Shown one piece after another: positions 39,800 through 46,906 of a stretch of DNA of 49,238 nucleotides. The notes beneath the pieces are model-generated. The model was not told the DNA's origin, did not search any database, and saw only the letters and a list, made by a program, of their open reading frames with translations. The position numbers and the translations under genes are program-made. Numbering within the stretch: the first letter of the stretch is position 1; every line of letters begins with the position of its first letter. Source of the DNA: DATEOR01 sp035698665 (GTDB lineage Bacteria > Actinomycetota > Thermoleophilia > Gaiellales > Gaiellaceae); contig DASSBN010000082.1 in the NCBI GenBank assembly GCA_035698665.1, positions 1 through 49,238 of the forward strand. Direction: 5' to 3'.

Positions 39800-40677
39800 G
39801 CGATCCCTCCGAGCCGGCGGTAGACCTCGTGCACGACCGCGAAGTCGTGCTCCCGCAGGCCCATCCCCCGGGCCGCATTCAGCATCTCGTTGGCGGCGGC
39901 CGCCGTCGGCACGGGAATGCCCCACGTGCGCGCGAGCTCGAGCGCAAGGGTCATGTCCTTCTGCTGGAAGTCCACGTCCGCGAGCGCCGGCTCGTCGAGC
40001 CCGCCTGCGAGCAGAAACTTCGAGCGGTAGCGGATGACGGGCGAGGCGACGACGCTCTGGAGGAGGGCCTCGACCGCGACGCCACGTTCGATGCCGCCGC
40101 GCTCGGCGAACGCAACCGCCTCGGCCGCGTTCACGATCTGCGTGATGAGGGCGAGGTTGACCGCCACCTTCATCGTGTGGCCGCTCCCGCTTGGCCCCAG
40201 GTAGGTGACCTTCGGCCCGACGGCGCGCAGGACGGGCTCGACGCGCTCGAAGGCCTCGGGGTCGCCGCCGACCATGAACGAGAGCTCGCCCGCCTCGAGG
40301 GTCGTCGTGCTGCCCGAGACGGGAGCGTCGAGCATGCGCGCCCCCCGGGAGGCGATCGCTTCCGCGAGCGCCCGGGAAGTCGCCGGATGGATGGTACTGA
40401 GCTCGACGTGCACCTTGCCCGGCCCCGTCCCGTGCAGGATGCCGTCCTCGCCGAGGACGACAGCCTCGACCGCGGCGGCGTCGGTGACCATCGAGAGCGT
40501 TACGTCGGCCGCCTCGGCGGCCGCGCGGGGCGACGCGACCCACTCGAGCCCACGCCCGAGGAGCGGCTCCGCCCGCTCCCTCGTCCGGTTCCAACCGGCG
40601 ATCGTGTAGCCGGCGTCGAGCAGGCGGCCGGCGATGCCCGCTCCCATAGCCCCGAGGCCGACGACTGCGAGCTTCAC
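39796..40677 (-). CDS. NAD(P)-dependent 3-hydroxyacid dehydrogenase (3-hydroxyisobutyrate dehydrogenase family)
   Basis: A 293-residue beta-hydroxyacid dehydrogenase (GlxR/MmsB type). It has the Rossmann start VVGLGAMGAGIAGRLL, NRTRERAEPL after the second strand, the substrate motif DAPVSGSTTTLEAGELSFMVGG, and the catalytic Lys in HTMKVAVNL. NRT after the cofactor strand suggests NADP(H). Substrates of the family include tartronate semialdehyde, 3-hydroxyisobutyrate and 3-hydroxypropionate. It is paralogous to the product at 41518. The GTG start is coupled to a 10-residue leader ORF. First gene of the minus-strand operon. Confidence 0.9.
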   Translation of the reverse strand: MKLAVVGLGAMGAGIAGRLLDAGYTIAGWNRTRERAEPLLGRGLEWVASPRAAAEAADVTLSMVTDAAAVEAVVLGEDGILHGTGPGKVHVELSTIHPATSRALAEAIASRGARMLDAPVSGSTTTLEAGELSFMVGGDPEAFERVEPVLRAVGPKVTYLGPSGSGHTMKVAVNLALITQIVNAAEAVAFAERGGIERGVAVEALLQSVVASPVIRYRSKFLLAGGLDEPALADVDFQQKDMTLALELARTWGIPVPTAAAANEMLNAARGMGLREHDFAVVHEVYRRLGGIA

Positions 40678-40706
40678 CGCGGGCCGGGCCGAATGGGGAC
40701 GGACAC
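40674..40706 (-). CDS. 10-residue leader ORF coupled to the dehydrogenase
   Basis: GTG 40706 has a strong Shine-Dalgarno (AGGAAAGGAG, 40714-40723) exactly 7 nt upstream. It encodes ten residues (SVPIRPGPR after the start) and ends in a TGA that overlaps the dehydrogenase GTG. The dehydrogenase itself has no ribosome-binding site, so it likely depends on translation of this leader. Confidence 0.45.
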   Translation of the reverse strand: MSVPIRPGPR

Positions 40707-40740
40707 GACGGGGCTCCTTTCCTCGGGGATGGAGGGCGCG

Positions 40741-40746
40741 ACTATA
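40741..40746 (-). promoter_or_regulatory. -10 element of the minus-strand catabolic operon (TATAGT)
   Basis: Minus strand TATAGT, with GTCGAA 17 bp upstream as a weak -35. Transcription from about 40735 would give a leader holding the Shine-Dalgarno at 40714-40723. Confidence 0.55.
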
Positions 40747-40773
40747 CCCCGGCCGCCGCGGCTTTCGACCCAC

Positions 40774-40802
40774 TTGCGATGTGCGCTCGGCGCCGTCATG
40801 AT
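40774..40802 (+). promoter_or_regulatory. Promoter of the FadR-type regulator operon
   Basis: TTGCGA, 17 bp, CATGAT, then 11 nt to the TTG start at 40814. Confidence 0.5.
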
Positions 40803-40805
40803 TCC

Positions 40806-40824
40806 TGGTCCGCTTGTCTGACCA
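40806..40824 (+). promoter_or_regulatory. Candidate FadR-type operator
   Basis: TTGTCTGACCA (40814-40824) is a near-palindrome of the TNGTC-N-GACNA kind bound by FCD-type GntR regulators. TGGTC at 40806 also forms a wider inverted repeat with GACCA at 40820. It covers the start of the regulator gene, consistent with autoregulation. Confidence 0.35.
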
Positions 40825-41518
40825 CGCCCTCTTCGAGCCGGTTTCCAGGCAGAAGACGTACGAGATCGTCGCCGAGCGCCTGCTCGCGCTGATCAGCTCG
40901 CGGCGGCTCGGGCCGGGGGATGCGATCCCGTCCGAGCGCGAGCTCGTGCAGCTCTACCGGGTCGGGCGCTCGTCGATCCGCGAGGCGCTGCGCATGCTCG
41001 AGTCGAAGGGCGTCATTCGAAGCGGCGGCAACGGCAGCTTCACCGTGGCCGAGTTCGGCAACACGCTCAACAACTCGATCGACTTTCTGCTCTCCGTCGA
41101 CGAGGCCAACTACGCCGAGCTCTTCGAGGTGCGGCGCATCCTCGAGGGCGAGGCGGCCGCGCTCGCCGCGTCGCGTCGCGACGACGACGACCTCACCCGC
41201 ATCGAGGAGGAGATCGCGGCCATGGAGGCGGGTCTCGGCTCCGAAGAAGGCTTCATCACGGCCGACCTGCGCTTCCATCTCACGGTCGCGGAGGCAAGCG
41301 GCAATCGCCTCATCGCCCACCTGATGGAGGCGATCCGCACGCTCCTGCAGCAGTCGCTCTCCTCGGCCTACCACATCCCCGGAAGCCCGGAGGGTGCCGT
41401 CGTCCTCCATCGGCTCATCCTCGAGGCGATCGCCGCCGGCCATCCCGAGGAGGCTCGCCAGCGCATGCAGGAGCACGTCTCCCGTGTCGAGCGCGACATC
41501 ACCGGGGCGCGACGCTGA
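40814..41518 (+). CDS. FadR-type GntR/FCD transcription regulator
   Basis: A 234-residue regulator. The N-terminal winged helix is GntR type (AERLLALISSRRLGPGDAIPSERELVQLYRVGRSSIREALRML region, about residues 12-75). The helical FCD ligand domain follows, with metal/ligand residues in the D-x3-H pattern (TADLRFHLTVAEASGN) and later HRLILEAIAAGHPEEARQRM. FCD ligands are usually organic or sugar acids. The start is TTG at 40814. It sits between two divergent catabolic operons and is co-transcribed with the plus one (TGATG junction), so it is the likely pathway repressor. Confidence 0.9.
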   Translation: MSDHALFEPVSRQKTYEIVAERLLALISSRRLGPGDAIPSERELVQLYRVGRSSIREALRMLESKGVIRSGGNGSFTVAEFGNTLNNSIDFLLSVDEANYAELFEVRRILEGEAAALAASRRDDDDLTRIEEEIAAMEAGLGSEEGFITADLRFHLTVAEASGNRLIAHLMEAIRTLLQQSLSSAYHIPGSPEGAVVLHRLILEAIAAGHPEEARQRMQEHVSRVERDITGARR

Positions 41519-42405
41519 TGGCGACCCTCGGCTTCGTCGGGCTCGGGGTCATGGGCGGGGGCGTGGCGCGGCGCCTGCTCGCGGCGGGCCACGAGGTGCA
41601 CGGCTGGAACCGTACGCGCGAGAAGGCGGCGGCTCTCGTCGACGAGGGCCTCGTGCTGGAGGCATCTCCCCGTGACGCGGCCCGGGCCGCCGAGGTCGTG
41701 TTCTCGATGGTGACGAACGTGCCTGCGCTCCGGGCCGTCGCCGAGGGCCCCGACGGGATCATCGCGGGGCTCGGCCCCGGGAAGATCTGGGTCGACATGA
41801 CGACGGCCGCCCCCGCCGTCAGCCGCGAACTGGCAGAGCACGTGCGCGAGACCGGCGCCCACATGGTCGACGCGCCTGTCTCCGGCAGCGTCTCCACCCT
41901 CGAGGAGGGCAAGCTCTCGATCATGGTCGGCGGGGACGAGGAGACGTTCCGCCGCATCGAGCCGCTCCTGCTCGACATCGGCCCCAAGGCGACGCGAGTC
42001 GGCGACAACGGGCAGGCGCTCCTGCTCAAGATCGCCATCAACCTCAGCCTGCACGTGCAGATGGTCGCCTTCTCGGAAGGCCTCCTCCTCGCGGAGAAGG
42101 ACGGCATCGACCGCGAGGTCGCCCTCGACGTGATGCTCGGCAGCGTCATCGCCTCGCCGATGCTGAAGTACCGCGCCCCGTTCATCCTGGAGATGCCCGA
42201 CGAGGCGTGGTTCGACGTCAACATGATGCAGAAGGACATGCTGCTCGCCCTCGAGGCGGGGCGGCAGCTCGACGTGCCGATGCCGACGACGGCGGTCGCC
42301 AACGAGCTCCTCACCGCCGCGCGTGGCATGGGCCTCGAGCACCACGACTTCGCGATCACCTACGAGGTGCTTGCGGCGCTCGCAGGCAGGAAGGTGGAGC
42401 GCTGA
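41518..42405 (+). CDS. NAD(P)-dependent 3-hydroxyacid dehydrogenase, second paralogue
   Basis: A 295-residue beta-hydroxyacid dehydrogenase. Landmarks: FVGLGVMGGGVARRLL, NRTREKAAAL, DAPVSGSVSTLEEGKLSIMVGG and the catalytic Lys in LLLKIAINLSL. It shares long identical stretches with the product at 39796 (for example DAPVSGS, QKDM, AARGMGL and HDFA) and is its divergently transcribed paralogue. Having two suggests two steps on related substrates or two stereoisomers. ATG overlaps the regulator stop, and its own stop overlaps the E1-alpha ATG. Confidence 0.9.
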   Translation: MATLGFVGLGVMGGGVARRLLAAGHEVHGWNRTREKAAALVDEGLVLEASPRDAARAAEVVFSMVTNVPALRAVAEGPDGIIAGLGPGKIWVDMTTAAPAVSRELAEHVRETGAHMVDAPVSGSVSTLEEGKLSIMVGGDEETFRRIEPLLLDIGPKATRVGDNGQALLLKIAINLSLHVQMVAFSEGLLLAEKDGIDREVALDVMLGSVIASPMLKYRAPFILEMPDEAWFDVNMMQKDMLLALEAGRQLDVPMPTTAVANELLTAARGMGLEHHDFAITYEVLAALAGRKVER

Positions 42406-43397
42406 TGGCGACCGAGGCCGTGCCCGCCCCTGCGGTCGGAGCCGAGCTCGCGCTTCGCATGTACGAGCAGATGCAGCGCATCCGCGCCTTCGAGGAGCGC
42501 GTCGACCAGCTCTACCGGTCGGCCAAGATGCCGGGTCTGGCGCACCTCTACGTCGGCCAGGAGGCTGTCGCCGTCGGCGTCTGCGAGGCGCTTCGGCGCG
42601 ACGACTTCATCACGAGCACGCACCGCGGGCACGGCCACTGCCTGGCGAAGGGCGCGGCCGTCGAGCGGATGTTCTGCGAGCTGCTCGGCAAGGAGGAGGG
42701 CTATTGCCGCGGCAAGGGCGGCTCCATGCACATTGCCGACCACGAGCATGGCAACCTCGGCGCGAACGCGATCGTCGGCGGCTCCACCGGCATCGCTACC
42801 GGCGCTGCCTTCTCCGCCAAGGCTCGCGGGAGCGACCAGGTCGCGGCCTGCTTCTTCGGGGAGGGGGCCCTCGGCCAGGGCGTGCTCTACGAGGTGATGA
42901 ACATGGCCGCCCTCTGGACGCTGCCGGTCGTCTACGTCTGCGAGAACAACTCCTACAACGAGTACACGCACTACTCGGAGACGACCGCCGGCGGGCTCGC
43001 CGAGCGGGCCGCCGCCTTCGGCATCCCGCATGAGGAGCTGGACGGGCAGGACGTCCGCGCCGTCTACGCGGCGGCGTCACGCGCGGTTGAACGCGCCCGC
43101 CGCGGCGAGGGGCCGAGCTTCCTCGTCTGCGAGACCTATCGCTACTACGGCCACCACGTCGGCGACGTCGACCGCGCCTACTACCGCTCGAAGGAGGAGG
43201 AGGAGCAGTGGAAGGCCGAGCGCGACCCCCTGCACATCCTCCGCGCGTGGATCGTCGCGGAAGGGCTCGCCGACGAGGCCGCGCTCGAGCAGACGAAAGC
43301 GAGCGTGGAGGCCGAAGTCGCCGCCGGCGCCGAGCACGCGCTCGCCGCACCGTTTCCCGACCCCAGCGAGGTGGGTGAGCATGTCTACGCCGGCTGA
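42405..43397 (+). CDS. TPP-dependent 2-oxoacid/acetoin dehydrogenase E1, alpha subunit
   Basis: A 330-residue E1-alpha. The thiamine diphosphate motif is GEGALGQGVLYEVMNMA ... CENNSYNEYT (GDG-like start and NN end). STHRGHGHCLAKGA and GKGGSMHIADHEHGNLGANAIVGG are typical of acetoin-type AcoA and short E1-alpha proteins. YYGHHVGDVDRAYYR replaces the phosphorylation-loop region. Substrate is a 2-oxoacid or acetoin; the local genes do not include acetoin synthesis. It is followed by E1-beta with a 17-bp overlap. Confidence 0.9.
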   Translation: MATEAVPAPAVGAELALRMYEQMQRIRAFEERVDQLYRSAKMPGLAHLYVGQEAVAVGVCEALRRDDFITSTHRGHGHCLAKGAAVERMFCELLGKEEGYCRGKGGSMHIADHEHGNLGANAIVGGSTGIATGAAFSAKARGSDQVAACFFGEGALGQGVLYEVMNMAALWTLPVVYVCENNSYNEYTHYSETTAGGLAERAAAFGIPHEELDGQDVRAVYAAASRAVERARRGEGPSFLVCETYRYYGHHVGDVDRAYYRSKEEEEQWKAERDPLHILRAWIVAEGLADEAALEQTKASVEAEVAAGAEHALAAPFPDPSEVGEHVYAG

Positions 43398-44406
43398 GGT
43401 CGCGCTGCCGAAGGAGCACGAGGGGATGCGCGAGATCTCGCTCGCCCAGGCGGTCAACGAGGCGCTCGCGGAGGAGCTGCGGCGCGATCCGGCCGTCTTC
43501 CTGATCGGCGAGGACGTCGCCGAGGCGGGGACGCCCTTCAAGGTCACCTCGGGGCTCGTGCAGGAGTTCGGGCCCGAGCGCGTGCTCGACTCGCCGATCT
43601 CCGAGGCCGGCATCACGGGCATCGGGCTCGGCGCGGCGATGACCGGCATGCGCCCCGTCGTCGACATCATGTTCGGCGACTTCCTCACGCTCGTCATGGA
43701 CCAGCTCGCCAACCAGGCGGCGAAGGTGCACTACATGTCGGGCGGGCGTCTGAAGGCGCCGCTGACCGTGCGGACGACGCTCGGCGCGACCCGCCGGTCG
43801 GCCGCGCAGCACAGCCAGAGCCTGCATGCCTGGGTCTCCCACGTTCCGGGGCTCAAGGTCGTGCTGCCCTCGACGCCCTACGACGCCAAGGGCCTCTTGA
43901 AGACGGCAATCCGGGATGACAATCCCGTCGTTTTCTTCGAGGACAAGATGATGTTCGCCGTCAAGGGTCCGGTACCGGACGGGGAGTACACGATCCCGTT
44001 CGGTGCCGCCGACGTGAAGCGGGAAGGGGAGGACGTCACCATCGTCGCCACCAGCTCGATGGTCTACGTCGCCCTCGAGGCCGCCGAGCAGCTCGCGGAG
44101 GAGGGCGTGAGCGCCGAGGTGGTCGATCCGCAAACGCTCGTCCCGCTCGACCGCGAGACCCTCGTCGCCTCTGCGAAGAAGACTGGCCGCGTGGTCGTCG
44201 TCGACGAGGGGCACACGAGCTACGGCGCCTCCGCCGAGCTTGCCGCGGTGATCGCGGAGGACGCCTTCTACTGGCTCGAGGCGCCCGTCCGCCGCGCAGC
44301 CGCGATGGACGTGCCCGTGCCCTTCTCACCGGTCCTCGAGGATCAGACCGTGCCCACGCCTGATTCTGTCGCGTCCATCTCCAAGTCCCTCCTCGGAAAG
44401 GCGTAA
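43381..44406 (+). CDS. TPP-dependent 2-oxoacid/acetoin dehydrogenase E1, beta subunit
   Basis: A 341-residue transketolase-like E1-beta. Features are the N-terminal AQAVNEALAEELRRDP, GEDVAEAGTPFKVTSGL, the cofactor-side Glu in DSPISEAGITGIGLGAA, and the C-terminal domain VDPQTLVPLDRETL with VDEGHTSYGASAELAA. It pairs with the alpha subunit just upstream to form the E1 heterotetramer. ATG 43381 lies inside the end of the alpha gene; GTG 43375 is an in-frame alternative. Confidence 0.92.
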   Translation: MSTPAEVALPKEHEGMREISLAQAVNEALAEELRRDPAVFLIGEDVAEAGTPFKVTSGLVQEFGPERVLDSPISEAGITGIGLGAAMTGMRPVVDIMFGDFLTLVMDQLANQAAKVHYMSGGRLKAPLTVRTTLGATRRSAAQHSQSLHAWVSHVPGLKVVLPSTPYDAKGLLKTAIRDDNPVVFFEDKMMFAVKGPVPDGEYTIPFGAADVKREGEDVTIVATSSMVYVALEAAEQLAEEGVSAEVVDPQTLVPLDRETLVASAKKTGRVVVVDEGHTSYGASAELAAVIAEDAFYWLEAPVRRAAAMDVPVPFSPVLEDQTVPTPDSVASISKSLLGKA

Positions 44407-44408
44407 CC

Positions 44409-45746
44409 ATGGGTCTCAAGAGTTTCGGGACGATGGGAGTCGACTGGGAGGAGCGGGTCGACTTCGACCGCCTCCGGCGCGAACGGCTGGCCCGTGCGAA
44501 GGAGGGGCTCGGGGAGTCGGAGCTCGGCGCGCTCCTCTGCTTCGACATGGCGAACATCCGCTACCTGACGGCGACCCACATCGGCACCTGGGCGATCGAC
44601 AAGCTCATCCGCTTCTGCCTGCTGCCGCGTGGCGACGAGCCGATCCTGTGGGACTTCGGCTCGGCTGCGCGCCACCACAAGCTCTACTGCCCGTGGCTCG
44701 GCGAGGAGCGCTCCCGCGCGGGCATCTCGACCCTGCGCGGCTCGGTCGAGGGCCGGGCCGAGGCCGTCGCCGCGAAGATCCGGGCCGAGCTCGCGGAGCG
44801 CGACCTGCTGGGCGAGCCGCTCGGCGTGGATGTGGTCGAGCTCCCGGTGCTGCGGGCGCTCGAGGCGGAGGGGATCGAGGTCGTCGACTGCCAGGCGCTC
44901 ATGCAGAACGTCCGCATGGTGAAGACGCAGGACGAGATCGCGCTCCTGATAACGGCCTGCGCGATGGTCGATGCCGCCTACGATGAGCTCTTCCGCGCGA
45001 TGAAGCCCGGGATGCGCGAGAACGAGTGCGTCGCGCTCGTCAACCGCGTCCTCTACGAGCTCGGCTCCGAGCACGTCGAGGGCGTGAACGCGATCTCGGG
45101 CGAGCGCTGCAGCCCACATCCGCACGTCTTCACCGACCGCATGCTGCGACCGGGCGATCCGGTGTATTTCGACATCCTCCACGCCTTCAACGGCTATCGC
45201 ACGTGCTACTACCGCACGTTCGCGGTCGGGAGCGCCTCGCGCGCGCAGGTGGACGCCTACCGCCGCTGCCGCGACTACCTCGACCAGGCGCTCGCACTCG
45301 TCCGGCCGGGCGTGACGACGGCGGACGTCGTCTCGGTTTGGCCCGAGGCGGAGGATTTCGGCTTCCCCGACGAGGAGGCCGCTTTCGCGCTCCAGTACGG
45401 GCACGGCGTCGGGCTCTCGATCTGGGAGAAGCCGATCTTCAGCCGGCTCGTCTCCTTCGACTACCCCGAGACGATCCAGGAAGGCATGGTCTTCGCGCTG
45501 GAGACGTTCTGGCCGGCCGCCGACGGCTGGTCGGCGGCGCGGATCGAAGAGCAGCTCGTCGTCACGGCCGACGGCTGCGAGGTCATCACGCGCTTCCCGG
45601 CCGAGGAGCTCCTCGTCGCCGGCGGCGGCCTGCCGACGGTCGGCGGTCGCCTCCCCGGGGTCCGCGAGACGCAGTCGAACCTGAACAATCCGGCGACCAC
45701 GGATGCGGTCGTGGCCTCGGCCCGCATGGAGGGCGCCGAGCTCTGA
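44409..45746 (+). CDS. M24-family (creatinase/prolidase-fold) protein, DddP-like, altered metal site
   Basis: A 445-residue two-domain pita-bread protein. The N-terminal domain (ALLCFDMANIRYLTATHIG) and the pre-catalytic VRMVKTQDEIALL resemble the DMSP lyase DddP. In M24 peptidases two Asp ligands sit 11 residues apart; here D255 is kept but the second is C266 (GYRTCYYRTF). The second position of the DddP D-x-D is Leu257. H332 (GHGVGL), E365 and E380 are kept. This favours a non-peptidase hydrolase or lyase. It is unusually placed between E1-beta and E2. Confidence 0.82.
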   Translation: MGLKSFGTMGVDWEERVDFDRLRRERLARAKEGLGESELGALLCFDMANIRYLTATHIGTWAIDKLIRFCLLPRGDEPILWDFGSAARHHKLYCPWLGEERSRAGISTLRGSVEGRAEAVAAKIRAELAERDLLGEPLGVDVVELPVLRALEAEGIEVVDCQALMQNVRMVKTQDEIALLITACAMVDAAYDELFRAMKPGMRENECVALVNRVLYELGSEHVEGVNAISGERCSPHPHVFTDRMLRPGDPVYFDILHAFNGYRTCYYRTFAVGSASRAQVDAYRRCRDYLDQALALVRPGVTTADVVSVWPEAEDFGFPDEEAAFALQYGHGVGLSIWEKPIFSRLVSFDYPETIQEGMVFALETFWPAADGWSAARIEEQLVVTADGCEVITRFPAEELLVAGGGLPTVGGRLPGVRETQSNLNNPATTDAVVASARMEGAEL

Positions 45747-46906
45747 TGCCGGCGGAGGTGATCATGCCGGCGCTCGGCCTGGCCCAGGAGACCGGGAAGC
45801 TGCTCCGCTGGCTGAAAGCCGAGGGCGAGACCGTCGCGAAGGGAGAGCCGCTCCTCGAGGTGGAGACGGACAAGGTGACCGTCGAGCTCGAGGCGCCGGC
45901 GGACGGCGTCGTCGCCGCCCTCCGCGCCGAGGGCGACGAGGTCCCGGTGGGTGAGATCGTCGCCTTCGTCCTCGCCCCAGGCGAGTCGGCGCCCGAGGCG
46001 GCTCCCGCCGCTGCCGATGTGTCCCGGGGGGAGGCGGCGGCCGCGCAGGCCAAAGCCGCTGTCGAGACCGCGTCGCCGCCGGAGCAGAGGCCGCGGCGCC
46101 GGCTCGCCTCGCCGAAGGCCCGCCGCCTGGCCCGGGAGAGCGGCGTCGACCTGGACTCGATCACCGGCTCGGGCCCGCACGGCTCCGTCCTCGCGGCAGA
46201 TCTCGCGGGCGCCGCAGAGAACGGCGCGGCCGCGATCGAGACGGGTGCCATCTGGCAGCGAATGGCCGAACGCGTGGCGAAGAGCTGGCAGACCGTTCCG
46301 CACTTCTTCCTCGTTCGCGAGGTCGACGCATCGCGCCTCGAGGCTTGGCGCGGGGCTGTGCACAGCCGCGCCGGCGGCGACGGCGTGACGCACACCGATC
46401 TGCTCGTCCGGATCTGCGCGGTCGCCCTCCAGGAGCACCCGCGCGTGAACGCGACCTGGCGCGACGGCTCCGTCGCGGCGCAGGAGGAGATCAATCTCGG
46501 GATCGCCGTCGCGATCGACGAGGGTCTCGTCGTCCCTGTCGTCCACGGCGCCGACCGTCTCTCGCTCGCGGAGCTGGCGGCCCGGCGGGCCGAGCTCGTC
46601 GAGGCGGCCCGCTCCGGACGACTCTCCCCGGCCGACGTGCAGGGCGGCACCTTCACGATCTCGAACCTCGGCATGTACGGCGTCGACGCCTTCCTCGCCG
46701 TCGTGAACGCGCCCCAGGCGGCGATTCTCGCGGTCGGACGGATCGCCGAACGCGTGCTGGCCGTGGACGGGGCGCCGGCTGTCCGCCCGACGATGACGCT
46801 CGCGCTCAGCTTTGACCACCGCGTCGTCGACGGGGCCCGCGGGGCGCGCTTCCTCCAGACCGTGGCGGCGCTCGTCGAGGAGCCCGCAGGGTTGGTGGAT
46901 CGATGA
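45746..46906 (+). CDS. Dihydrolipoamide acyltransferase (E2) of the 2-oxoacid dehydrogenase complex
   Basis: A 386-residue E2. Residues 1-78 are one lipoyl domain with the lipoylated Lys in EVETDKVTVELEAPADG. An Ala/Pro-rich linker precedes the peripheral subunit-binding domain (LASPKARRLARESGVDLDSI, about 116-150). The catalytic domain ends with SFDHRVVDGARGARFL, the active His-x3-Asp-Gly motif. It should receive acyl groups from the E1 pair two genes upstream. No E3 (dihydrolipoamide dehydrogenase) is in the window and one must be supplied from elsewhere. Confidence 0.93.
   Translation: MPAEVIMPALGLAQETGKLLRWLKAEGETVAKGEPLLEVETDKVTVELEAPADGVVAALRAEGDEVPVGEIVAFVLAPGESAPEAAPAAADVSRGEAAAAQAKAAVETASPPEQRPRRRLASPKARRLARESGVDLDSITGSGPHGSVLAADLAGAAENGAAAIETGAIWQRMAERVAKSWQTVPHFFLVREVDASRLEAWRGAVHSRAGGDGVTHTDLLVRICAVALQEHPRVNATWRDGSVAAQEEINLGIAVAIDEGLVVPVVHGADRLSLAELAARRAELVEAARSGRLSPADVQGGTFTISNLGMYGVDAFLAVVNAPQAAILAVGRIAERVLAVDGAPAVRPTMTLALSFDHRVVDGARGARFLQTVAALVEEPAGLVDR

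Noticed and set aside
44409..45746. Calling the first M24 protein a DMSP lyase (DddP)
   Set aside because: Overall similarity exists, but a metal-binding Asp is Cys and the D-x-D partner is Leu. No DMSP transporter is seen, so the name is not justified.
42405..46906. Assigning the E1/E2 set to acetoin catabolism
   Set aside because: The E1-alpha is AcoA-like, but there is no AcoR, acetoin reductase or local E3, and the operon carries hydroxyacid dehydrogenases instead.
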